Assembly: GCA_958439195.1 (NCBI GenBank)
Contig: OY288153.1
Location: 1 to 64,000 of the forward strand
Reading direction: 5' to 3'
Length of the DNA stretch: 64,000 nucleotides
Source: an uncultured Paracoccaceae bacterium
GTDB lineage: Bacteria; Pseudomonadota; Alphaproteobacteria; Rhodobacterales; Rhodobacteraceae
A model generated the notes under the pieces. It had not been told where the DNA came from. It was given only the letters and a program-made list of their open reading frames with translations, and made no database searches. Shown here piece by piece: positions 43,445 through 50,909 of this stretch; position 1 is the first letter of the stretch, and each line of letters starts with the position of its first letter. The position numbers and the translations under genes are program-made.

Positions 43445-43954
43445 ATGGCCGCCTATCCGAACAGCTTCGACCGCGACGCCCTTCTGAAATGCGCGCGGGG
43501 GGAACTTTTCGGCCCCGGCAACGCCCAACTTCCCGAACCGCCCATGCTGATGATGGACCGCATCACCGACATCTCGGAAGATGGCGGCCTGCACGGCAAA
43601 GGGCATGTCGTGGCGGAATTCGACATCACGCCGGACCTGTGGTTCTTTGCCTGCCACTTCCCCGGCAACCCGATCATGCCCGGCTGCCTCGGCCTTGATG
43701 GCCTGTGGCAGTTGACCGGCTTCAACCTTGGCTGGCGCGGCTGGCAAGGGCGCGGCTATGCGCTCGGCGTGGGCGAGGTGAAACTCACCGGCATGGTCCG
43801 CCCCGACCGCAAGATGCTGACCTACAAGGTCGATTTCACCAAGGCCATCCAGACCCGCCGCCTGACGATGGGCGTGGCCGACGGGATCGTCGAGGCGGAC
43901 GGCGAAGTGATCTATATCGTCAAAGACATGAAGGTCGCGCTGAGCGAGGCGTAA
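43445..43954 (+). CDS. fabA: 3-hydroxydecanoyl-ACP dehydratase/isomerase FabA
   Basis: A 169-residue FabA. The catalytic pair is His71 (FFACHFPGNPIMPG) and Asp85 (LGLDGLWQLTGF). It dehydrates 3-hydroxydecanoyl-ACP and isomerises the product to the cis-3 form, the entry to unsaturated fatty acids; FabB extends it. The true start is the ATG at 43445; the frame is open back to 42734 across irr in antisense. A strong intrinsic terminator at 44001-44034 ends its transcript, so fabA is separate from fabB here. Confidence 0.95.
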   Translation: MAAYPNSFDRDALLKCARGELFGPGNAQLPEPPMLMMDRITDISEDGGLHGKGHVVAEFDITPDLWFFACHFPGNPIMPGCLGLDGLWQLTGFNLGWRGWQGRGYALGVGEVKLTGMVRPDRKMLTYKVDFTKAIQTRRLTMGVADGIVEADGEVIYIVKDMKVALSEA

Positions 43955-44000
43955 TCTTCGCCCTGATGATTCCGGCGTGATTTGGTCAGCCTGAAAATCC

Positions 44001-44034
44001 CTGGGCGCGATTAACTCGCGCCCAGTTTCGTTTT
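44001..44034 (+). terminator. intrinsic terminator of fabA
   Basis: CTGGGCGCGA (44001-44010) pairs with TCGCGCCCAG (44016-44025), loop TTAAC, followed by TTTCGTTTT. It lies 47 bp after the fabA stop. Confidence 0.88.
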
Positions 44035-44038
44035 GGTG

Positions 44039-44413
44039 TTACCAGCCGTTGACACCGACCATGTTCCCATCGACCCAGACCTCGGCCGCAGTGTCCGATG
44101 TCTTGTGCCACGTTTCGCAAACCTCTTTTCCGTCGTTCAGGTCAGCCCAGACGCGGCAGAATTGGTCGCCCTTGATGGCCCATGTTCCAGCCAAACGGAT
44201 CACCGTACCGTCATCAGTCTTGGCCTCTCCTAACCCTGTCCCGTCGGCGGAAAGTGTCAGGCTGCCTGCATAGCCCATCCCCTCGCCACCCAGTTTGATC
44301 GTGGCCCCGTCCCCAACCAGTTCTGTCAACTCGGCCCCGCTCATGGCAGGTCCGCTCTGTGCAAAGACGGGGGTGGTAAAGGCGACGGCAATCACTGTTA
44401 TGATTTTCAGCAT
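44039..44413 (-). CDS. small exported protein of unknown function
   Basis: A 124-residue protein with a signal peptide (residues 1-18, ends PVFAQ). The mature part is beta-rich: GAELTELVGDGATIKLGG, SLTLSADGTGLGEAK, then GTWAIKGDQFCRVWADLNDGKEVCETWHK with two cysteines that could form a disulfide. This pattern, a strand-rich domain with GTW, CRxW and CExW, is seen in small secreted alphaproteobacterial proteins, but I cannot name a family with confidence. AGGAATTTTAC precedes the ATG at 44413. It is one of two minus-strand genes placed between fabA and fabB. Confidence 0.75.
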   Translation of the reverse strand: MLKIITVIAVAFTTPVFAQSGPAMSGAELTELVGDGATIKLGGEGMGYAGSLTLSADGTGLGEAKTDDGTVIRLAGTWAIKGDQFCRVWADLNDGKEVCETWHKTSDTAAEVWVDGNMVGVNGW

Positions 44414-44514
44414 GTAAAATTCCTGTCCAATCAAGATCACTGCGCAAACCGACAGCGGGTTGATTGTTCGGGCACATTAAGATTCCATTCAATATTAATA
44501 AGCGCTGCAATCCC

Positions 44515-44886
44515 TCACCCCCGATCCCCCACAAACCCCACCATCCCCGGAAACTTCGGCAGCCACCCTTCCCGCCGGACCGTCCACAATTCATAGGTCG
44601 GCACAAACACCCCCGGCGTGTCCAGCGCGCCCAGATGCACCTCCACCTCTTCTGCGCTGCGCGAAAACACCGACGATCCGCAGACCGGGCAGAAACACCG
44701 CCCCCGATACTCGGTCACCCGCCCGGACACCGCCACCGCGTCCGCCGCGAAGATGGCCGATGCGTGAAATACCGCCCCGTGATGCTTGCGGCAGTCCAGG
44801 CAATGGCACACCCCCACCCGCAGCGGCACCCCTGACGCCTCCACCCGCACCGCCCCGCACAGACACCCGCCCGTCACCCGGTCCAT
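44515..44886 (-). CDS. GFA / CENP-V domain protein (glutathione-dependent formaldehyde-activating family)
   Basis: A 123-residue zinc protein of the GFA fold. Zinc ligands are visible as the cysteines of GGCLCGAVR, CHCLDC and CFCPVCGSS. VFHASAIF and FVPTYELWT are also typical. Most members are of unknown function; true Gfa activity with formaldehyde is seen only in a few. Two ATGs (44886 and 44898) are possible; the first Met directly before DRVTGG is used. It is divergent from fabB by 82 bp. Confidence 0.85.
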   Translation of the reverse strand: MDRVTGGCLCGAVRVEASGVPLRVGVCHCLDCRKHHGAVFHASAIFAADAVAVSGRVTEYRGRCFCPVCGSSVFSRSAEEVEVHLGALDTPGVFVPTYELWTVRREGWLPKFPGMVGFVGDRG

Positions 44887-44968
44887 CCCATCCCCCATAT
44901 CCCCATCCCCCTTGCCCCCAACCCCCCTCTCCCTTAGAGACAACCCAAGGATCATGAACGGAGGCCGC

Positions 44969-46198
44969 ATGCGTCGCGTCGTCATCACCGGGATCGGTAT
45001 CGTTTCCCCCATCGGAAACACCGCAGCCGAGGTGGAAGCCTCACTCCGCGCCGGCAAGTCCGGTATCGTCTTTGCCCCCGAATATGCCGAACGCGGCTTC
45101 CGGTCGCAAATTCACGGCCAGCCCAACATCGTGCTGGAAGACCATATCGACAAGCGCGATCTGCGCTTCATGGGCGATGGCGCGGCTTATAATTTCATTG
45201 CGATGGATCAGGCGATCAAGGATTCCGGTCTGGAACCTGCCGACATCTCGAACGAACGCACCGGCATCATCGTCGGCTCCGGCGGCCCGTCCACCAAATC
45301 CTTCTTCAAGGCGCATAACATCGTCCGCGAAACTGGCAGCCCGAAACGGATCGGCCCGTTCGGTGTGACCAAGGGCATGTCGTCCACCACCTCCGCCTGC
45401 CTTGCCACGCCGTTCAAGATCAAGGGCGTAAACTATTCCATCACCTCCGCCTGCTCCACCTCTGCCCATTGCATCGGCAATGGCGCGGAACTCATCCAGT
45501 TCGGCAAACAGGACATCGTCTTTGCCGGCGGCGGCGAAGAACTGGATTGGACGCTGTCCTGCCTGTTCGACGCGATGGGGGCGATGTCCTCGAAATACAA
45601 TGACGCGCCCGAAACCGCCTCGCGCACCTATGACGCCACCCGCGACGGGTTTGTCATCGCAGGTGGCGGCGGTGTCGTCGTGCTGGAAGAGCTGAACCAC
45701 GCCCTTGCCCGCGGCGCCAAGATCTATGGCGAAGTCACCGGCTACGGCGCCACCTCCGACGGGCATGACATGGTCGCCCCGAGCGGAGAGGGCGGCGAAC
45801 GGTCGATGCGCGTGGCCCTTTCCACGCTGCCGCAAGGCCGCAAGATCGACTACATCAACTCGCACGGCACCAGCACACCCGTGGGCGACGTAACCGAAAT
45901 GGAAGCGATCCGCCGCGTCTTTGGCAAAGGGTCCACGCCCCCCGTCGCCTCGACCAAATCCCTCACCGGCCACTCCCTTGGGGCGACCGGCGTGCATGAG
46001 GCGATCTATTCCCTCCTCATGATGAATGGCGATTTCATCGCCGCTTCCGCCAATGTCACCACGCTCGACCCCGCCCTTGATCCGGCCGAGATCGTGACAA
46101 CCCTGCGCGAAGGCGTGTCGATCGATTCCGTCCTCTCCAACAGCTTCGGCTTTGGCGGCACCAACGCCACCCTTGTGATGAGCAAATACCTCGGCTGA
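44969..46198 (+). CDS. fabB: 3-oxoacyl-ACP synthase I FabB
   Basis: A 409-residue beta-ketoacyl-ACP synthase. The Cys-His-His active site is Cys162 (TSACSTSAHC), His in NSHGTSTPVGD and His in SLTGHSLGATG. MRRVVITGIGIVSPIG is the standard N-terminus. FabB extends the cis intermediate made by FabA. The start at 44969 is chosen because GGAGG lies 5 nt upstream; an ATG five codons earlier precedes the ribosome site. fabI follows after 30 bp, so the two form an operon. Confidence 0.95.
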   Translation: MRRVVITGIGIVSPIGNTAAEVEASLRAGKSGIVFAPEYAERGFRSQIHGQPNIVLEDHIDKRDLRFMGDGAAYNFIAMDQAIKDSGLEPADISNERTGIIVGSGGPSTKSFFKAHNIVRETGSPKRIGPFGVTKGMSSTTSACLATPFKIKGVNYSITSACSTSAHCIGNGAELIQFGKQDIVFAGGGEELDWTLSCLFDAMGAMSSKYNDAPETASRTYDATRDGFVIAGGGGVVVLEELNHALARGAKIYGEVTGYGATSDGHDMVAPSGEGGERSMRVALSTLPQGRKIDYINSHGTSTPVGDVTEMEAIRRVFGKGSTPPVASTKSLTGHSLGATGVHEAIYSLLMMNGDFIAASANVTTLDPALDPAEIVTTLREGVSIDSVLSNSFGFGGTNATLVMSKYLG

Positions 46199-46228
46199 CA
46201 AAAGCCACCGAAAAAAGGGGACAGCGAC

Positions 46229-47038
46229 ATGGCCGATCTGATGAAGGGCAAGCGCGGGCTTGTCATGGGCGTGGCGAACGAACGCTCCATCGCCTGGGGC
46301 ATCGCCGCCGCAATGGCCCGCGAAGGGGCCGATCTGGCGTTTTCCTACCAGGGTGAGGCGTTCGGCAAACGCGTGGCCCCGCTGGCCGCCTCGGTCGGCT
46401 CCGATTTCCTAGTCGATGTCGACGTGACGAATGACGAAAGCCTGGAAGCCTGCTTCGCCGCGCTGGCCGCGCGCTGGGGCAAGCTGGATTTCCTCGTCCA
46501 TGCCATCGCCTTTTCCGACAAGAACGAACTCACGGGCCGCTTCAGCAACACCACCCGCGCCAATTTCACCAATTCGCTGGCCATCTCCTGCTACAGCTTC
46601 ATTGATGTCGCGCGTCGCGCGTCCGAAATGATGCCCGATGGCGGCACGCTCATCACCCTCACCTATGGCGGGTCAAACCGCGTGACCCCCAATTACAACG
46701 TGATGGGCGTGGCCAAGGCGGCGCTGGAATCGTCGGTCCGCTACCTCGCCAATGACCTTGGTCCCCAAGGCATCCGCGTCAACGCCGTCTCGCCCGGTCC
46801 GATGAAAACCCTCGCCGGGGCCGCCATCGGCGGCGCCCGCGCGACCTATCGCCATACCGAGGCGAACGCCCCCCTCCGCTCCAACGCGACGTTAGAGGCC
46901 GTGGGCGGCACCGCCGTCTGGCTCGCCTCCGATTACGGCGCCTTCACGACGGGCGAAGTCGTCCATGTCGATGGCGGCTACCACGTCCTCGGCATGCCGC
47001 AGCAGGAAAACCTCAGCACCGCCGCGGATAAGGGCTAA
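46229..47038 (+). CDS. fabI: enoyl-ACP reductase FabI
   Basis: A 269-residue NADH-dependent enoyl-ACP reductase of the short-chain dehydrogenase family. The cofactor region is GVANERSIAWGIA, and the catalytic Tyr156 and Lys163 (YNVMGVAK) have the Y-x6-K spacing of FabI; Tyr146 of TYGGS is conserved as well. It completes each elongation cycle and is the target of triclosan-type inhibitors in other bacteria. AAAAGGGG lies upstream of the ATG. A weak hairpin (47044-47058) follows the stop. Confidence 0.95.
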   Translation: MADLMKGKRGLVMGVANERSIAWGIAAAMAREGADLAFSYQGEAFGKRVAPLAASVGSDFLVDVDVTNDESLEACFAALAARWGKLDFLVHAIAFSDKNELTGRFSNTTRANFTNSLAISCYSFIDVARRASEMMPDGGTLITLTYGGSNRVTPNYNVMGVAKAALESSVRYLANDLGPQGIRVNAVSPGPMKTLAGAAIGGARATYRHTEANAPLRSNATLEAVGGTAVWLASDYGAFTTGEVVHVDGGYHVLGMPQQENLSTAADKG

Positions 47039-47060
47039 AGGCCGGGGCGACACGCCCCCC

Positions 47061-47087
47061 TTGACCGCATCTCAATTGAGATACACT
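47061..47087 (+). promoter_or_regulatory. promoter and palindromic operator of the toxin-antitoxin genes
   Basis: ATCTCAATTGAGAT (47069-47082) is a perfect 14-bp palindrome. It fills the spacer between TTGACC (47061-47066, -35-like) and TACACT (47082-47087, -10-like), 30 bp before the antitoxin ATG. This is the expected position of an autoregulatory site for a ribbon-helix-helix antitoxin. Confidence 0.65.
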
Positions 47088-47116
47088 TTCAGGGCAGACC
47101 CTCCCAAAGGTGCCTC

Positions 47117-47425
47117 ATGCCCGCCAACACCACCATGTTGCATATCCGCATCGACGAAGACGTGAAAACCCGCGCCGCCGCCGCGCTGGAAGGCGTGGGC
47201 CTCACCCTCTCTGACGCCGTCCGCATCCTCCTCACCCGCGTCGCCAAGGAAGGCGGCCTCCCCCCCGGCCTGACCGTGTCCGAGGAAACCTATGACGATT
47301 GGTTCCGCCGCAAGGTGCAAGAGGCGCTTGACGATCCGGGCCCCGGAATGCCCCATGAAGAAGCCATGCGTGAGATTAACGAGTTGATTGAACAGCGTTA
47401 CCGTGACCGCAGTCATATGGACTAG
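47117..47425 (+). CDS. RelB/DinJ family antitoxin
   Basis: A 102-residue protein starting with a ribbon-helix-helix of the RelB/DinJ type (TTMLHIRIDEDVKTRAAAALEGVGL, LTLSDAVRILLTRVAKEGGLP), followed by a flexible acidic C-terminus (DPGPGMPHEEAMREINELIEQR) that would wrap the toxin. It would repress its own promoter, where a perfect palindrome is present, and neutralise the toxin encoded by the overlapping downstream gene. Type II module; no other mobile features surround it. Confidence 0.88.
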   Translation: MPANTTMLHIRIDEDVKTRAAAALEGVGLTLSDAVRILLTRVAKEGGLPPGLTVSEETYDDWFRRKVQEALDDPGPGMPHEEAMREINELIEQRYRDRSHMD

Positions 47426-47678
47426 GCGCGCCCGCCTCGATGCGGCCTCGATCTATGCCTTCATCGCTGATGACAACACCGCCGCCGCCGATGTCCTGCG
47501 TAGCAGGATATTCGCTCGTGTCGCTGACCTCCCCGACTTCCCCCTCGCCCACCGCGCAGGCCGCCTCCCCGGCACCCGCGAAATGGTCGTCCACCCGAAT
47601 TACATCGTGGTCTACCGCGCGACCGAGACCAGCATCATCATCCTCCGCATCCTGCACTCTGCCCGCAACTGGCCCTGA
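47403..47678 (+). CDS. RelE/ParE family toxin
   Basis: A 91-residue toxin, start chosen at the GTG at 47403 (TAVIWTRRARLDAASIYAFI) which gives the normal ParE N-terminal strand; the TTG at 47388 would add 5 residues. The core is LPDFPLAHRAGRLPGTREMVVHP followed by YIVVYRA and IILRILHSARNWP, closely like ParE/RelE proteins. ParE toxins poison gyrase and RelE toxins cut mRNA on ribosomes; sequence alone does not decide, though the RLPGTRE and ARxWP ends favour ParE. It overlaps the antitoxin by 23 bp, so translation is coupled. Confidence 0.85.
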   Translation: MTAVIWTRRARLDAASIYAFIADDNTAAADVLRSRIFARVADLPDFPLAHRAGRLPGTREMVVHPNYIVVYRATETSIIILRILHSARNWP

Positions 47679-47799
47679 CCCATCGGATGTGCGCTACACG
47701 CGCCCCCAAGACCAAGACCGTAGGAAAGGGTTCACACCGCCATGCGCGGCAAAGGCATGGCACACCAACGAGGAACCTGACGATGAAGATGGGAAACCT

Positions 47800-47873
47800 T
47801 GGAGCGGGCGGCGGGAATCGAACCCGCGTCTTTAGCTTGGAAGGCTAAGGTCTTACCATTACACAACGCCCGC
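47800..47873 (-). tRNA. tRNA-Gly (anticodon TCC)
   Basis: On the minus strand the 5' acceptor GCGGGCG pairs with CGCCCGC at the 3' end, followed by T and an encoded CCA (47800-47802). The T arm is CGGGTTCGATTCCCG. The anticodon stem-loop is CTTAGCC-TTCCAA-GCTAAAG with anticodon TCC. The total of 74 nt with CCA is normal for tRNA-Gly. It reads GGA and GGG codons. Confidence 0.95.
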
Positions 47874-47941
47874 GCCGTGCCACGCCGTAATACCCATCCC
47901 CACGCGCCGTTGCAACCCGTCCCACACGCGACTCGGTAAAT

Positions 47942-47963
47942 CCGGCGTTAACCTTAACGCCGG
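47942..47963. promoter_or_regulatory. perfect palindrome upstream of tRNA-Gly
   Basis: CCGGCGTTAA (47942-47951) and TTAACGCCGG (47954-47963) flank CC. It is 69 bp upstream of the tRNA start. The centre, TTAACCTTAAC, contains TTAACC half-sites like those of the alphaproteobacterial cell-cycle regulator CtrA, but the perfect GC arms could equally be a structural element. Confidence 0.45.
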
Positions 47964-48062
47964 GTCACCGCGCGCTGCGTGCATACAGTTTGCTGCACTG
48001 CACGTCTGCACCATCGGCTGCACCGCCACACCCCCCGAAACCCGGAAATAAACACAGCGTCC

Positions 48063-48716
48063 TCAGATACTTACCGGCTCAATCAAAGCCGCGCCCTCGG
48101 CCCGATTGGAATTCACCGCCGTCCCGACCCGATGACACTGCAACACCCCCTCAGCCGACGCTTTCATCAACACCGCCGCCCCATGCCCCGCCTCGCCCAA
48201 CCACAGCGGCCAGTCCGGCGGCTCCAGCACCACAGCCTCGCGGTGATGCAACCCGGCCATCCCCGGCCCCGCATCGGTTGACACAATCGCCACCGTGTCC
48301 ACCTCGCCCCAGCGCTGCCAGAGGCCCGCAAAGGCCATTGGCTGCCCGTCAGAGCGGGTGAAATACCAAGGCAGCTTTTCGCCCTTATCCCCTTGCTGCC
48401 ATTCATAAAACCCGCTCGCCGGCACGATGCAGCGCCGCGCCCGCACCGCCTCACGAAATGCAGGCTTCACCGCCACCGTATCGGCGCGGGCATTGATGAT
48501 CAGCGGCCCGTCATTCGGCGCCTTGTACCAGGCCGGAATGAACCCCCAGCGCATCGCCCGCAACCGCCGCGCCCCACCTTCGGACGTGACCACCGCCACC
48601 TGCGTCGTGGGGCAGACGTTGAACCGTGGCACCGGCGGCAAATCATTCCCGATCACGGCATCAAACAGCCGCGCAATCGCCTCATCCGGATGGGTGATGG
48701 TGAAACGCCCGCACAT
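48063..48716 (-). CDS. SOS response-associated peptidase (SRAP, YedK/HMCES type)
   Basis: A 217-residue SRAP protein. The catalytic Cys2 follows the start Met (MCGRF), with Asn75 (NARADT), Glu105 (GFYEW) and His157/158 (GLHHREAVV) completing the site. These proteins form a thiazolidine cross-link with abasic sites in single-stranded DNA and so protect forks. Removal of Met1 is required; the start at 48716 is fixed by this. It is downstream of the 5'-nucleotidase gene but isolated by a terminator. Confidence 0.93.
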   Translation of the reverse strand: MCGRFTITHPDEAIARLFDAVIGNDLPPVPRFNVCPTTQVAVVTSEGGARRLRAMRWGFIPAWYKAPNDGPLIINARADTVAVKPAFREAVRARRCIVPASGFYEWQQGDKGEKLPWYFTRSDGQPMAFAGLWQRWGEVDTVAIVSTDAGPGMAGLHHREAVVLEPPDWPLWLGEAGHGAAVLMKASAEGVLQCHRVGTAVNSNRAEGAALIEPVSI

Positions 48717-48742
48717 GGAACCCAGTGTTAACCCGTTGCGGT

Positions 48743-48777
48743 CAAAAGAAAAGGCCGCCCCCACGGCAGGGGCGGCC
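48743..48777 (-). terminator. intrinsic terminator of the 5'-nucleotidase gene
   Basis: On the minus strand GGCCGCCCC (48777-48769) pairs with GGGGCGGCC (48761-48753), loop 7 nt, then TTTTCTTTTG. It sits just after the nucleotidase stop and before SRAP. Confidence 0.88.
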
Positions 48778-48790
48778 CAAGCGCAATGCA

Positions 48791-50392
48791 TTACTTTCGC
48801 GTGATGCGCCCATCCGTAAACGGCTGATATGGCAGATTTTTCGCCAGATACTCGGCCGTCACATCCGCCAGATCGGGGCCAAAATCATAGGCATTCGCCG
48901 CATCCACGAACATCGAATACCCATCCCCGCCCCGGCGGACATAGTTGTTCGACACCACCTTATAGGTCGCAGTCACATCAATCGGCGCCCAGGCATCGCC
49001 GCCCACCAAGACCTGCACATCCGACACCCGCGCCCCGACCGCCGCCGTCGGGTCGAAGCTGTATTTCAACCCCGCCACCTGCGCGAACCGCCCTGCAACC
49101 TCTTCATACTGGCTTACCCCGTTTTCCAGCGCGGCGACGATGGCCTCGCCCGTCACCTCAAAGGTGGACAACGTGTTCTGGAACGGCAACACCGTCAGCA
49201 CCTCGCCCATCGTCACAGGCCCCGCATCAATGCCCGCCCGCAGGCCGCCACCATTGGTGATGGCGATGGTAACTCCTTGATCCGCCACACGATCCAGCAT
49301 CGCCTCGGCCACCAGATTGCCCATCTGGCATTCCCCCGCGCGGCAGGTTTCGCGGCTGCCATCAATCGCCCCCGACGCCTCGGCCACCACCCGCGTCTTC
49401 AACTCCTCAATCGGGCCGGCCAGTTCCGCCACCCGCGCCGCAATCGCTGCATCCGGCTCTACCGACCCGTCCAGCAGGATCGTGTTCCCCCCGGCATAAA
49501 TCAGCCCCCCCGCATCATCAAAGGTCAGCTCCAGATGCCCCAGATATTTGGAATAGGCATAGGCCTGCACCACCGGCACCAGATCGCCTTCGCCCCGCGT
49601 CACCCAGGTCGGATAGGGGCCATGCCGCGCCGGATCGGTGGCCGAAAGATAGGTGTGCGAATGCCCCCCCACCACCGCATCCACCCCCGGCACGGCCGCC
49701 GCAATCTGCAGATCGCGGGGCAGTCCCACGTGGGTCAACGCGATGATCTTGGTCACACCCTCTGCCTCAAGGGTCGCCACATCGGCCTTCAGACTGTCAA
49801 TATCATCCTGAAATATAACGCTATTTCCGGGGCTGGATGTCTCTGGCGTATCCATCGCCAGGGCCGAGATGATGCCGATCTTTTCGCCCCCTACTTCCAG
49901 CACCACATGGTTGCCGACGCGACCCGCCAGCACATTCGACTGGCTCACATCCAGGTTCCCCGAAATCACCGGAAAGGTCACCTTATCGAGAAACGAACCA
50001 AGCCCTTCCGGCCCATCGTCAAACTCATGATTGCCCAACGCCATCGCGTCAAAGCCGATGGCCTCCATGAACTCAGCCTCCACGGCACCCTTGTAGGTTG
50101 TATACATCAGGCTGCCCTGAAACTGATCGCCCGCATCCAGCACGATCACATTCTCGCCCGCCTCCGTCAGGCTGTCGCGCAGTTCCTTGATCTTGGTCGC
50201 AACCCGCGCCACGCCACCAAAGCATTCATCCGCCGCCGCCTGCTCGGCCGAACAGGTCGAATCAGACCCGCTGATCGGCTCGATCCGACTGTGGAAGTCG
50301 TTGATATGCAACACATGCAGCGTGTAATCCGCCGCCGCCACCCCGGCAGACAGCGCCGTGATCGCCACGGTGGAAAGGAAAATCCCCTTCAT
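48791..50392 (-). CDS. exported 5'-nucleotidase / 2',3'-cyclic phosphodiesterase family metallophosphatase
   Basis: A 533-residue periplasmic or secreted phosphatase. Residues 1-21 are a signal peptide (TALSAGVAAAD). The metallophosphatase domain has LHINDFHSRIEP, DAGDQFQGS, ALGNHEFDDG and GGHSHTYL, the four metal-site blocks. The 5'-nucleotidase C-terminal domain follows (MGNLVAEAMLD, ITNGGGLRAGI, NNYVRRGGDGYSMF). It releases phosphate from nucleotides for salvage of purines and phosphate. Start at 50392 with GAGGAG upstream; a strong terminator follows. Confidence 0.93.
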   Translation of the reverse strand: MKGIFLSTVAITALSAGVAAADYTLHVLHINDFHSRIEPISGSDSTCSAEQAAADECFGGVARVATKIKELRDSLTEAGENVIVLDAGDQFQGSLMYTTYKGAVEAEFMEAIGFDAMALGNHEFDDGPEGLGSFLDKVTFPVISGNLDVSQSNVLAGRVGNHVVLEVGGEKIGIISALAMDTPETSSPGNSVIFQDDIDSLKADVATLEAEGVTKIIALTHVGLPRDLQIAAAVPGVDAVVGGHSHTYLSATDPARHGPYPTWVTRGEGDLVPVVQAYAYSKYLGHLELTFDDAGGLIYAGGNTILLDGSVEPDAAIAARVAELAGPIEELKTRVVAEASGAIDGSRETCRAGECQMGNLVAEAMLDRVADQGVTIAITNGGGLRAGIDAGPVTMGEVLTVLPFQNTLSTFEVTGEAIVAALENGVSQYEEVAGRFAQVAGLKYSFDPTAAVGARVSDVQVLVGGDAWAPIDVTATYKVVSNNYVRRGGDGYSMFVDAANAYDFGPDLADVTAEYLAKNLPYQPFTDGRITRK

Positions 50393-50570
50393 GCCAAAAC
50401 ACTCCTCTGTTGGTTGAATGCCCACAGCCTGCCGCCTGCCGCCGCCCCTGTCAAACCTGCCCCGTGGTTACCCCGTCACGCCTGCGCGACCCATCGCCCG
50501 CACCATGACGACGCCACCCAATCACCCTTCGGGCATTGACCAGAACCCCTGCGCGGTGCATGAACCGCCC

Positions 50571-50909
50571 ATGCTGATCTACAAGATCTTTCGCCGCCCC
50601 GAATGGGATGCCTTCCGCGCCGCAGGCCAAACCGCCGGCGCCCCCATCGACCTGACCGATGGCTACATCCATTTCTCCACCGCGGCACAGGTGGCCGAAA
50701 CCGCCGCCAAATGGTTCGCCACGGAAAGCGACCTCGTCCTTGTGGCCTTCAACGCCGATACCCTTGGCCCCGCCCTGAAATGGGAGCCGTCGCGCGGCGG
50801 CGCACTTTTTCCTCATCTTTACAGGCACTTGGCGCTCTCTGATGTAGTCTGGGACAAATCTCTGCCCCTTGGCGCAACCGGCCACATCTTCCCCGAAGGC
50901 GTGTGGTGA
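50571..50909 (+). CDS. DUF952 family protein
   Basis: A 112-residue DUF952 protein: MLIYKIFRRPEWDAFRAAG at the start, DLTDGYIHFSTAAQVAETA, and the C-terminal ALKWEPSRGGALFPHLYRHL. The fold is small and ADP-ribosyltransferase-like, and the function is not established. It directly precedes pyrD, whose GTG start overlaps its stop (GTGA), a pairing often seen in Rhodobacteraceae. Upstream Met codons (50505 and the 50418 TTG) give non-family residues. Confidence 0.85.
   Translation: MLIYKIFRRPEWDAFRAAGQTAGAPIDLTDGYIHFSTAAQVAETAAKWFATESDLVLVAFNADTLGPALKWEPSRGGALFPHLYRHLALSDVVWDKSLPLGATGHIFPEGVW

Noticed and set aside
47739..47761. Hairpin GCCATGC...GCATGGC downstream of tRNA-Gly as a terminator
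   Set aside because: The stem is only 7 bp and the T-rich part is too far from it.
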